Below are positions 42,211 to 51,461 of a stretch of 64,000 nucleotides of DNA, piece by piece. A model generated the notes under the pieces. It ran no database searches and was not told the DNA's origin. It was given only the letters and a program-made list of their open reading frames with translations. This stretch comes from Tissierellales bacterium (GTDB lineage Bacteria > Bacillota > Clostridia > Tissierellales > Tissierellaceae). The DNA lies in the NCBI GenBank assembly GCA_014360205.1, contig JACIXZ010000001.1, positions 214,137-278,136 of the forward strand, in the 5' to 3' direction. A program made the position numbers and the translations under genes. The number at the start of each line of letters is the position of its first letter. Within the stretch, counting starts at the first letter, position 1.

Positions 42211-42862
42211 TCTAGATGATACATTATATCCAGAGATTGAATATGTAAAAAGTGGCTTTCGTCATGTTTCAAAAATTATATCAAATTTATTCAATCGTGA
42301 CGAAAACATAGTGTACATACAATTAGAAAGATTGTTTGATTTGGACTCTAAAAATGTATTCAATAGGTGGTTTGATGAGAATAATGTGGATTACACCAAT
42401 GAAACTATACAATACATTGTATCAGAATATAGAAAACATAAACCAATTATAATGTATTATGATGATGTGCTACCAACATTAACAATATTAAAAGAGAAAA
42501 AATTAAAGACAGGAATTATTACTGATGGTTATGCTTTATCTCAGAAGCAAAAATTAGAAGCTTTAAAAGCATATGAACATTTTGATGAAATAATTATAAC
42601 AGATGAATTTGGGAAAGAATATTGGAAACCTAGTGAGTTGCCATTTAAATTAATCTCAGAACGGCTAGATGTGTATGCTAACGAGATGGTATATGTAGGA
42701 GACAATCCTGCAAAGGATTTTTTTATCAACAGTATTCTACCTATAATAACTGTACGCATAAATAGAGATGGAATTCATAAAAATAATAATTATTTAAATG
42801 ATGTAAAAGAAAATTATAAAGTAAATAATCTATTAGAAATATGGGAAATATTAAATATATAA
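42188..42862 (+). CDS. HAD-family hydrolase
   Basis: 224 residues with the HAD motifs [13 protein letters not shown] (nucleophile Asp), TGIITDGYALSQKQK (motif II Thr), the Lys of FGKEYWKPSELPF and VYVGDNPAKDF (motif IV). The class I cap points to a small-molecule phosphatase. The start is ATG 42188 after AAGGAG inside the preceding gene; the ORF start at 42146 is an in-frame extension without a ribosome site. Functionally paired with the ATP-grasp gene. Confidence 0.9.
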   Translation: MIKALVFDLDDTLYPEIEYVKSGFRHVSKIISNLFNRDENIVYIQLERLFDLDSKNVFNRWFDENNVDYTNETIQYIVSEYRKHKPIIMYYDDVLPTLTILKEKKLKTGIITDGYALSQKQKLEALKAYEHFDEIIITDEFGKEYWKPSELPFKLISERLDVYANEMVYVGDNPAKDFFINSILPIITVRINRDGIHKNNNYLNDVKENYKVNNLLEIWEILNI

Positions 42863-43092
42863 ATATTGCCATAAAATTATGAAGTTATTGATTACTTCTT
42901 ATATTTTAGGAATCTATCAGTATTTGAATTTAATTTATATTTAATAGTAGTTTGCTTATGAATATCTTTAATTCATATAATAAATAATTATTCGAAAATA
43001 TATTATATGAAAACAAGCTTATTCAATACTAACTATTAGAGCTAGATTTAAATTGTTATATTTATAACCATATAATCTTTTGCTTTATTTAG

Positions 43093-43326
43093 TTGCATAT
43101 TAAAAAAAAGAAAAAAGGGAAATATTTATATCTTGGTGGTGGACTTGGAGGTACAAAGGAAATTATACAAATTCAAAAAGTCTTTAATAAGAACTAGGAC
43201 AAATCGTTTTATATAGGCAGCAAAATATTTAAGAATAAAGTTTATGAACAACTAGTTGATATAATAGATAAAAATAATACTCTAGATAAAGAAAGTAAAT
43301 TTTTTCCTCTATATAGAGCTAGGTAG
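43093..43326 (+). pseudogene. Relic of a FemAB/GNAT-type acyltransferase (C-terminal part)
   Basis: Translation of this frame gives KGKYLYLGGGLGGTKEI, a later SFYIGSKIFKNKVYEQL and the end FFPLYRAR, interrupted by an in-frame TAG at 43195. LGGG...FKxxF...FYIGxKI...Y..L...FFPLYR is the C-terminal pattern of FemAB-like peptidyl or acyl transferases in capsule loci. The N-terminal two thirds are absent. Surrounding DNA (42863-43092 and 43327-43560) shows nothing coding and is extremely AT-rich. Confidence 0.55.
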
Positions 43327-43572
43327 TTTTATAAATAGGCTATTTATATAAAGATCTTTAAAAGCTAACAACTTATATAGTTTAAAATAAAGATTTATGA
43401 ATTTTTATGCATAAATTTGAAGATAGAATTATTTTAGCATTAACATTTGAGACCATAAATTTAATAGTGAAGTAATATATAGAATATAATTATTATAACG
43501 TAAAAAATATATAAAAACCGACATAATTTTTTTAAACATAAATTGTTAAATAACCCAATATGAGGTGATCTA

Positions 43573-44793
43573 TTGAATGTATTATTTTTAACATTATCAA
43601 ATATAGAAAACATTGAAGAAGGAGGTATTTATACAGATTTAATAAGAGAATTACGAGATAATGGGATAACAGTATATGTTGCATCACCAAGGGAAAGAAG
43701 ATATGGGGAACCTACTGAATTAATTAATAACGATAGTGTAAATATCTTGAAAGTGAAAACTGGTAATATTACAAAGACTAAATCATATATAGAAAAAGGA
43801 ATTTCTACTGTTATGATAGAGTATCAATTTTTGAGGGCGATCAAAAAATATTTTGGCGATATTAAATTCGATCTTGTCATGTATTCTACACCACCAATCA
43901 GTTTTGTAAGAATAATTAAATATTTAAAGGATAAAAATCATTGTAAAACATATTTAATTTTAAAAGATATATTTCCACAAAATGCAGTTGATATTGGTGT
44001 GCTAAAAGAACATGGGTTAATCTGGAGATATTTTAGAAGAAAAGAAACTAATTTATATAAGGTCTCTGATTATATAGGATGCATGTCTTATGGAAATGTT
44101 GAATACATAAAAAACAATAATAAATTGGATGGAAAACAAATTGAAATTTTTCCTAATGCTATAAAACCGGTCCGAATTCAAGAGCCATCTATAAAAAATT
44201 GTGATATTTTAATTAAATATGGGATTCCTAAAGGGAAAGTCATATTTATTTATGGAGGGAATCTAGGAAAACCTCAAGGTATAAGTTTTATTCTAAGTGT
44301 TATTGATAATTTTTATAGGGTTGACAATGGTTTTTTATTAATAGTAGGTTCTGGTACTGAGTATTATAATATTAATAAACACATAAACGAAACTGATCCT
44401 AAAAATGTTAAATTAATTGAATGGATGCCTAAAAACGAATATAATGAAATACTGAAATGTTCTGATGTTGGGCTTATTTTTTTAGATCATAGGTTTACTA
44501 TTCCTAACATACCATCAAGATTATTATCTTACTATGAATATTCAAAACCTATATTAGCTGCTACAGATCCTAATACAGATTTAAAAGAAATAATTGCAGA
44601 ATCACAATCTGGGTTTTGGTGTGAAAGTGATGACATAGAAAAGTTTATTGAATACGCCAATAAAATGTCAAACAATCAAAAAATGATTCAACAATTAGGA
44701 GAAAATGGGCGCAGATATCTAGAAGAAAATTTTAACATTGAAAAAACCATAAAAATTCTAATTAACCATTTAATGGAGGGAAATAATGTTTAA
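43573..44793 (+). CDS. Glycosyltransferase, family 4 (WbuB-like)
   Basis: 406 residues, GT-B fold. The N-terminal domain has EEGGIYTDLIRELRDNGITVYVASP; the C-terminal domain has VIFIYGGNLGKPQGISFILSVI, KLIEWMPKNEYNEIL and GLIFLDHRFTIPNIPSRLLSYYEYSKPILAATD. WbuB-type enzymes transfer N-acetyl-L-fucosamine and often sit beside the three UDP-L-FucNAc genes, as here. The start is TTG 43573 after GAGGTGAT. The last 8 bases overlap capE. Confidence 0.88.
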   Translation: MNVLFLTLSNIENIEEGGIYTDLIRELRDNGITVYVASPRERRYGEPTELINNDSVNILKVKTGNITKTKSYIEKGISTVMIEYQFLRAIKKYFGDIKFDLVMYSTPPISFVRIIKYLKDKNHCKTYLILKDIFPQNAVDIGVLKEHGLIWRYFRRKETNLYKVSDYIGCMSYGNVEYIKNNNKLDGKQIEIFPNAIKPVRIQEPSIKNCDILIKYGIPKGKVIFIYGGNLGKPQGISFILSVIDNFYRVDNGFLLIVGSGTEYYNINKHINETDPKNVKLIEWMPKNEYNEILKCSDVGLIFLDHRFTIPNIPSRLLSYYEYSKPILAATDPNTDLKEIIAESQSGFWCESDDIEKFIEYANKMSNNQKMIQQLGENGRRYLEENFNIEKTIKILINHLMEGNNV

Positions 44794-45805
44794 AGATAAA
44801 ACTTTATTGATAACAGGCGGTACAGGTTCATTTGGGAATGCTATACTCAATAGATTTTTAGATACCGATATTAAGGAAATAAGAATTTTTTCTCGTGATG
44901 AGAAAAAACAAGATGATATGAGAAAAAAATACAAAAATTCTAAAATAAAATTTTATATTGGTGATGTGAGAGATATTTCTAGCATCAAAAATGCTATGCA
45001 TGATGTAGACTATGTGTTTCATGCTGCAGCATTAAAACAAGTTCCTTCATGTGAATTTTTTCCGGTTGAGGCCGTTAAAACTAATGTCTTAGGAACTGAT
45101 AATGTCTTATCTGCAGCAATAGAGTATGAAGTAAAAAAAGTGATATGTTTGTCAACTGATAAAGCTGCTTATCCTATAAATGCTATGGGTATATCAAAAG
45201 CAATGATGGAAAAAGTCCTCATTGCAAAATCCAAAACAGTAGACCCAAATAAAACTACTATTTGTGGAACTAGATATGGAAATGTAATGGCTTCAAGGGG
45301 TTCAGTAATACCTTTATTTGTTGATCAAATAAAAAAAGGAGAAGCATTAACAGTTACAAATCCTAAAATGACAAGATTTTTAATGAGTTTAGAAGAAGCT
45401 GTAGAATTAGTTGTATATGCATATCAAAATGCGGAAGCTGGGGATATAATGGTTCAAAAAGCGCCAGCATCCACAATAGGTGATTTAGCTCAATCTTTAA
45501 AGGAATTATTCAATGTAAATAATAAAATCAAAATTATTGGAACAAGACATGGAGAAAAGCAATATGAAACATTACTTACTAAAGAAGAAAAAGTAGTAGC
45601 AGAAGATTTAGGAGATTACTACAGAGTACCAGCAGATAAAAGAGATCTAAACTATGAAAAGTATTTTACTGAAGGATATAAAGAGATAGAGATATCCGAT
45701 GAGTACAATTCAAATAACACAAAAATTTTAAATAAAGATGAAATCAAAGAAAAACTTCTAAAATTACCGTATATACAAAATGAATTGGAAGGCTGGATAC
45801 GATGA
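44786..45805 (+). CDS. capE: UDP-N-acetylglucosamine 4,6-dehydratase/5-epimerase CapE
   Basis: First step from UDP-GlcNAc to UDP-N-acetyl-L-fucosamine. 339 residues, short-chain dehydrogenase fold: LLITGGTGSFGNAIL (NADP), HAAALKQVPSCEF and STDKAAYPINAMGISKAMMEK, where Met replaces the usual catalytic Tyr in the M-x3-K pair typical of CapE/FlaA1-like inverting dehydratases; GTRYGNVMASRGSVIP follows. capF and capG follow with tight overlaps. Confidence 0.93.
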   Translation: MFKDKTLLITGGTGSFGNAILNRFLDTDIKEIRIFSRDEKKQDDMRKKYKNSKIKFYIGDVRDISSIKNAMHDVDYVFHAAALKQVPSCEFFPVEAVKTNVLGTDNVLSAAIEYEVKKVICLSTDKAAYPINAMGISKAMMEKVLIAKSKTVDPNKTTICGTRYGNVMASRGSVIPLFVDQIKKGEALTVTNPKMTRFLMSLEEAVELVVYAYQNAEAGDIMVQKAPASTIGDLAQSLKELFNVNNKIKIIGTRHGEKQYETLLTKEEKVVAEDLGDYYRVPADKRDLNYEKYFTEGYKEIEISDEYNSNNTKILNKDEIKEKLLKLPYIQNELEGWIR

Positions 45806-46911
45806 AAATATTAATTACAGGAGCAAATGGGTTTATAGGTAAAAACTTAATTTCTGAGTTAAAAAACAATGGATTTAATGAACTATTTTTATGCACAAGA
45901 GAAACTACAGACACTGAATTAAATGAATTCACTCAAAAATGCGATTTTGTTTTTCATCTAGCAGGAGTAAATAGACCAAAAGATAAATCAGAATTTTATC
46001 AAGGAAACTATAACTTTACTACATTATTATTAGAATTATTAAAGAAAAATAATAACAAAGCTCCGATATTGATGTCATCATCGATACAAGCAGAGTTGGA
46101 TAATGATTATGGAAAGAGTAAAATGCTAGCAGAAAATACAGTATTAGAGTATTCAAAAGAAAACAGTATCAAAGCCTACATTTTTAGATTACCAAATGTT
46201 TTTGGAAAATGGAGTAGACCAAATTATAATTCTGCAATAGCTACATTTTGCTATAATATATCTAGAGACATTGAAATTCAAGTAAATAATCCTAATACAG
46301 AGCTAAGATTAGTTTACATTGATGATGTTGTAAAGGAATTTATAAATGTATTAACAGAAAAAAAAATACATGAAGAGGTCTATTGCAAAATAGAAAAAGA
46401 ATATGGAAAAACATTAGAAGAAATAACTAATTTATTATATTCTTTTAAAAACTCTAGAGATAGTTTATATTTACCTGATTTTCAAGATGAATTTACGAAA
46501 AAACTATATAGCACTTATCTTAGTTTTTTGCCTGAAGAAGATTTTTCTTATTCTTTAAATAGCAATGTTGACAATAGAGGCTCTTTTACAGAATTTATAA
46601 AAACAGATGATAGAGGACAAGTTTCTGTAAATGTTACAAAACCAGGGATTACAAAAGGAAATCATTGGCATCATACTAAAACTGAAAAATTCCTTGTAGT
46701 TTATGGTGAAGCTATAATTAAGTTTAGAAACATACATTCAGACAAGATGATTGAATACAAAGTAACAGGAAAAAATTTAGAAGTGGTGGATATTCCACCA
46801 GGCTATACCCACAACATAACTAATATTGGAACAACAGATTTAATAACAATAATGTGGGCAAATGAATGTTTTGACAAGAACAACCCCGACACATTTTATA
46901 TGGAGGTTTAA
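45802..46911 (+). CDS. capF: CapF-type bifunctional epimerase/reductase with cupin domain
   Basis: Second step in UDP-L-FucNAc synthesis. 369 residues: N-terminal Rossmann domain (MKILITGANGFIGKNLIS; FHLAGVNRPKDKSEF; LMSSSIQAELDNDYGKSKMLAE) and a C-terminal cupin domain (about 250-369) with metal-ligand motif GNHWHHTKTEKFLVVYGEA. This domain pair is specific for CapF/FnlB. ATGA overlap with capE. Confidence 0.93.
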   Translation: MKILITGANGFIGKNLISELKNNGFNELFLCTRETTDTELNEFTQKCDFVFHLAGVNRPKDKSEFYQGNYNFTTLLLELLKKNNNKAPILMSSSIQAELDNDYGKSKMLAENTVLEYSKENSIKAYIFRLPNVFGKWSRPNYNSAIATFCYNISRDIEIQVNNPNTELRLVYIDDVVKEFINVLTEKKIHEEVYCKIEKEYGKTLEEITNLLYSFKNSRDSLYLPDFQDEFTKKLYSTYLSFLPEEDFSYSLNSNVDNRGSFTEFIKTDDRGQVSVNVTKPGITKGNHWHHTKTEKFLVVYGEAIIKFRNIHSDKMIEYKVTGKNLEVVDIPPGYTHNITNIGTTDLITIMWANECFDKNNPDTFYMEV

Positions 46912-46912
46912 C

Positions 46913-48037
46913 ATGAGTAAATTAAGAGTAATGACCGTAGTAGGAACAAGACCTGAGATAATTAGACTATCTTCAGTAATTAATAAACTCGACAAATCAA
47001 AAGCAATAGAGCATATTTTAGTTCATACAGGTCAAAACTATGACTATGAGCTAAATGAAGTTTTCTTTAAAGACTTAAATCTAAGAAAACCTGATTATTT
47101 TTTAAATGCAGCTACAGGAACTCCAGTTGAAACAATTGGGAATATACTTATAAAGATAGATAGTGTATTAAATGAAGTTAAACCAGAAGCGTTCTTAGTA
47201 TTGGGAGATACAAACAGCTGTTTATGTGCTATTGCAGCAAAAAGAAAGCAGATACCAATCTTTCATATGGAAGCTGGAAACAGATGCTTTGATCAAAGAG
47301 TACCAGAGGAAACAAATAGAAAAATAGTGGATCATATCTCAGATATAAATTTAACATATAGCGATATAGCTAGAGAATATTTAATATCTGAAGGGATTCC
47401 AGCAGATAGAATTATAAAAACTGGCAGTCCTATGTTCGAAGTACTTAACTCAAAAAAACAAGACATTGAGAAATCAGATGTATTAAATAGATTAGGACTT
47501 GAAGAAGGAAAGTATTTTGTAGTATCATCTCATAGAGAAGAAAATATAAACTCAGAAACTAATTTTTTAGATTTGGTTGTGAGTCTTAATGCAGTAGCAG
47601 AAAAATATAAGCTACCATTGATAGTAAGTACACATCCTAGAACTAGAAAAATGATAGAATCTAAAGGTATTGAATTTAATCCTTTAGTTAAAACACTAAA
47701 GCCTTTAGGATTTAATGATTATATAAAACTTCAGATTAAGGCCAAAGCTGTACTTAGTGACAGCGGAACAATAAGTGAAGAAGCATCGATACTAGGATTA
47801 AAAGCATTAAATATTAGACAAGCACATGAAAGGCCAGAAGCTATGGAAGAAGCAACCGTAATGATGGTTGGGCTTAAGAAAGAAAGAATTCTTCAGGGAT
47901 TAGAAATATTGGAGGCTCAGGATAAAGATACATTGAGATTAGTCACTGATTATAGTATGCCTAATGTATCTGAAAAGGTACTTAGAATAATATTAAGCTA
48001 TACTGATTATGTGAATAGAGTTGTTTGGGGGAAATAG
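46913..48037 (+). CDS. capG: UDP-N-acetylglucosamine 2-epimerase-type enzyme CapG
   Basis: Third step, 2-epimerisation to UDP-N-acetyl-L-fucosamine. 374 residues of the non-hydrolysing epimerase family: MTVVGTRPEIIRLSSVI, HTGQNYDYELNEVFF, HMEAGNRCFDQRVPEETNR and the late [20 protein letters not shown]. The start ATG 46913 follows GGAGG; the ORF start at 46862 lies within capF. Its 3' third (about 450 bases) is repeated as a decayed copy at 51009-51460, and both copies are followed by a glycosyltransferase start one base after the stop codon. Confidence 0.94.
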   Translation: MSKLRVMTVVGTRPEIIRLSSVINKLDKSKAIEHILVHTGQNYDYELNEVFFKDLNLRKPDYFLNAATGTPVETIGNILIKIDSVLNEVKPEAFLVLGDTNSCLCAIAAKRKQIPIFHMEAGNRCFDQRVPEETNRKIVDHISDINLTYSDIAREYLISEGIPADRIIKTGSPMFEVLNSKKQDIEKSDVLNRLGLEEGKYFVVSSHREENINSETNFLDLVVSLNAVAEKYKLPLIVSTHPRTRKMIESKGIEFNPLVKTLKPLGFNDYIKLQIKAKAVLSDSGTISEEASILGLKALNIRQAHERPEAMEEATVMMVGLKKERILQGLEILEAQDKDTLRLVTDYSMPNVSEKVLRIILSYTDYVNRVVWGK

Positions 48038-48038
48038 A

Positions 48039-49040
48039 ATGAAGATAATGGTTTTTGATGTTGCTGCAGAAAGTGGTGGAGCATTAACAATACTAAATCA
48101 ATATTATGATTCTGCAATAAAAGATAAAGATAATGAATGGATTTTTGTTGTGAGTACTCCTGAGCTAAAAGAGACTGATAATGTTAAAGTTCTGAACTAT
48201 CCTTGGATTAAAAAAAGTTGGTTTCATAGACTGTATTTTGATTATTTAATAGCAAATAAATTAGTAAAAAAAAATAAAGTTGAAGAAATTTTATCTTTAC
48301 AAAATGTTGTTGTCTCCAAAGTAAAAGTTAAGCAGACACTATATTTACATCAGCCACTACCTTTTATTGAAAAAAGATATGGATTAATTGAAAATTTTAA
48401 ATTTTGGTTATATCAGAATATCATTAGCAAAATAATTTATAAATCAATAAGAGAAGCGGATGAGGTAATTGTTCAAACAAAATGGATAATGGAAGCAGCT
48501 ACCGAAAAAGCAAATGTAAAAAAAGATAAGTTTATTTTGAAGCAACCAGAATTAAATGTTTCAATCAAAACACTATATACACCAGACAAAAATAGTGAAA
48601 ACTTGTTTTTTTATCCTGCTAGTGGACTTACTTACAAAAACCATGAAGTTATTGTAAATGCATGTAAACTTTTAAAACACAAAGGGATAAGCAATTATAA
48701 AGTTCTTTTCACATTAAAAGGTGATGAAAACAAGCATATTAAAAAGCTTAAACAGATAGTATTAGATGAAAATTTGCCAATAGAATTTATAGGTACAATC
48801 GATATAGATACTGTTTATGAGTATTATTCCAAATCAATACTAATTTTTCCTTCTTACATTGAAACTTTTGGATTGCCAATGTTAGAAGCTAAAATGCATG
48901 AAACTCCAATATTAGCTTCTGACTGTGCTTTTTCTAAAGAAATATTGGATGGATATGAGAAGGTAGAGTTTTTTGACCCATTTGATCATCAAAGTTTAGC
49001 TAATATGATGTTAAGAAACATAATAAAGTGTAGTTTTTAA
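48039..49040 (+). CDS. Glycosyltransferase, family 4
   Basis: 333 residues, GT-B fold: MKIMVFDVAAESGGALTILNQYY, a central VIVQTKWIMEAATEKANV, and the donor-site region FFYPASGLTYKNHEVIVNACKLL, EFIGTIDIDTVYEYYSKSILIFPSYIETFGLPMLEA. The C-terminus (LANMMLRNIIKCSF) is somewhat shorter than usual, perhaps from truncation near 49040. The start ATG 48039 lies 1 base after capG. The acceptor and sugar are unknown. Confidence 0.87.
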   Translation: MKIMVFDVAAESGGALTILNQYYDSAIKDKDNEWIFVVSTPELKETDNVKVLNYPWIKKSWFHRLYFDYLIANKLVKKNKVEEILSLQNVVVSKVKVKQTLYLHQPLPFIEKRYGLIENFKFWLYQNIISKIIYKSIREADEVIVQTKWIMEAATEKANVKKDKFILKQPELNVSIKTLYTPDKNSENLFFYPASGLTYKNHEVIVNACKLLKHKGISNYKVLFTLKGDENKHIKKLKQIVLDENLPIEFIGTIDIDTVYEYYSKSILIFPSYIETFGLPMLEAKMHETPILASDCAFSKEILDGYEKVEFFDPFDHQSLANMMLRNIIKCSF

Positions 49041-49053
49041 AGAAAGGGCATAA

Positions 49054-49588
49054 ATGGTGTTAATTAATATGATTGAGTCTAAAAAAAACAAATATTCAAA
49101 TATAGTTTTTTTGCTTTTATCAATTCTAATTTTTCTAGTTTTGTTTTCTCCGACGGTATTTCAATATGTTAAATTAGTACCTTTAACCTTATTATTCGCA
49201 TTATCTATATTGAATATTCTAAAAAAAAATGAGTTTACCGCTCCATCCTAAAGTAGCGACATGGATTTTATTGTATATCACATTTAATTTTTTATTTTTG
49301 ATAAAAGGTACTTATAACAACTTAGATGTGTTTATGCAGTTAGCACCCGTTAATATATTGTGGCCATTAGTATATACATTTGCATTTATTATACCTTCGA
49401 GTAAAATAGAAAAATTTGAGTTATCGAATGTTTTTATTATATCTACATTGTTTATCGAAATATATATATTATACCTATATCTGAATTTCATTGGTATTTT
49501 GCCAGACACTTTATTATTAAATTTACCTTTAGGTCAAATGATTAATTATAATTTGGTTATATTAATTTCTTTTGGCTTAGAAATCTAA
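49054..49588 (+). pseudogene. Truncated, frameshifted O-antigen polymerase/ligase-like membrane protein
   Basis: Two hydrophobic reading frames join across a run of nine A at 49221-49229. Frame 1 (49054-49251) encodes two membrane segments; frame 2 continues from the A run (LPLHPKVATWILLYITFNFLF...) to a stop at 49588. One base fewer in the run would give a continuous product of about 178 residues. Full-length polymerases have about 400 residues, so the gene is also cut short, just where decayed transposase sequence begins. Wzy-like identity is inferred from hydrophobicity and place. Confidence 0.65.
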
Positions 49589-49599
49589 TAACAGGTAAA

Positions 49600-50860
49600 A
49601 ATATAGAATTAGGGTTTTCTTGGATATTTTGAATAACCTATTGGACTAATAGATAATAGGTTGCCGCATAAATGAAGTTGAAATATTAAGAATACTGACA
49701 ATATGCATGACAAATGGCAACTTATTCTATACAGGCCATGATGACGTAGGTAATTTTAGTAAACAACCAAAGAATTACACTATAATTAGCACCATCATTT
49801 GTATCATAAACACAGAGAACAAGGCAAGAGTCTTTAAAGGTGCAGTTAGAGCATTCAAATTTTTGTTTAAAAGGTCGATACTCTTTATATACGGCATTAT
49901 CATTAGTCAAGCTCATAAATTGAGTAGGATTGAAGTCCCAATCCTTCTCTATTTAAATTGCTGAGTAACTAAAGGATAAAGCTAGAAACAGCATATAAAA
50001 ATTTTAAAGCACTAGTAGGGAATTCTTTAAATTTATCTAAAGCCATTCTCAGTGTAATTGTACAAGGAGCTACATAACGATTTTTAGAAACTTGTAAACA
50101 AGAATATAGCTAGAAACATCATCCATAATGAGCCAAACATAGCCTTCGAGTCCTCTAATTCTGATTTAGATTTCATCAGTAGCTAAATTAATTAGAAGGA
50201 TTGTAATTGAATTTATCCACGAAGGCTTGACAATAACTGAAGTAGTTCTAGCATAATTAGTAACCATTGTGTGTGAAATATTCATAGTATGAATTCCATA
50301 CATAGCTTCATCACTTTACAAAGAGAAAGGAAAGGTTAACATAACAAGTTAAATAAAGCCTAATAATTAGAGTATTATTCTTTTCATAGTTAAAATTTAG
50401 TATAAGAAGGCATCTCATTATAATACATAGAAGAGAAATCTAGCCGTTAATTCATGCTAAATATTATGAATCTTGTATTTAACTTTTTCACTAGAGCATA
50501 AGTGCATAGGAAATTACTTTCGTAATATGAACAATTTTTATTGACGCATTTATGAACAATAAAATTTTTCAGCATTGTTTAATAGTCAAAGCATGAGTAC
50601 AATAATGATAAATAAGTATTAATTGGAAGTTTTTTGCTCATCTGCAATAAAAGTATGATAACAGACTTTGCATTGGGATTGGCCTTCACTACCACTGGTA
50701 TCAAAAATGTACTGATGAGGAGCAGTACAAATAGGGTAAAAAATTCTGGAGATAGATTTTTCAATATGCTGTTAAACTGGATTTAAAGGCACGTCGTAAT
50801 TTCAAAGATAGTATTCAAAGAGAAAACTATAATCCTACTAAATAAAATTTCGATTTTTTT
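49600..50860 (-). mobile_element. Decayed insertion-sequence remnants (DDE transposase)
   Basis: No intact ORF, but minus-strand translation gives recognisable transposase pieces. Near 50780-50630 is a zinc ribbon (PICTAPHQYIFDT, QCKVCYHTF). Near 50300-50230 is the helix segment ISHTMVTNYARTTSVIVKP. Near 50190-50090 are DDE core pieces (ATDEI, then after a stop RIRGLEGYVWLIMDDVSS). A further piece at about 49950-49800 (NPTQFMSLTNDNAVYKEYRP, FECSNCTFKDSC) may belong to a second element. Multiple stops and frameshifts show long decay. It separates the truncated polymerase from the capG duplicate. Confidence 0.65.
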
Positions 50861-51008
50861 GGTTATTGTAAGCTTACCTACTTTAAATTTCTAATCAGTA
50901 GGACTTTTAGAATCATCAAAAGTCCATTGTTAAAGCGAATATATTTTGTTATAAATAAAGTGAATAACCAATTGTTAAACTAAATAGATTTTTTTATATA
51001 TTTAATAT

Positions 51009-51460
51009 TCTTAATGCAGTAATAGAAAAATGAAAGCTAATATTGGTAGTATGTACGCATCTAGAGCTAGAAAAATAATAGACCCTAAAGAATTAGAATT
51101 TAATCCTTTAGTTAAAATACTAATGTTTTCAGGATTTAATGATTATAGAAATTACAGATTTAAGCAAAAGTTTTAATTAGTGACAGTGGAACAATCAGTG
51201 AAGAAGCATCAATACTAGGATTAAAAGTATTAAATATTAAACAAGCATATGAAAGGCCAGAAGCTATGGAAGAAACGCCAGTTATGATGGTGGGTCTTAA
51301 AAAAGAAAGAATTGTTCAGTGATTAGAGCTATTAGAGATTCAAGAAAAAGATACATTGAGATTATTAGGTGATTATAGTATGCCTAATGTATCTGAAATG
51401 GTGCTTAAAATAATATTAAGCTATACCGATTATGTCAATAGATTAGTTTGGGGAAAATAG
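51009..51460 (+). pseudogene. Partial second copy of capG (3' third), decayed
   Basis: Aligns base for base with 47584-48037 of capG, with clear similarity over about 450 bases (for example [14 protein letters not shown] and YERPEAMEE) but several substitutions, in-frame stops (TGA near 51031 and 51319) and small indels. It ends in the same TAG and is followed by ATG one base later, as in the intact copy. It marks a recombination or duplication boundary rather than a functional gene. Confidence 0.88.
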
Positions 51461-51461
51461 A

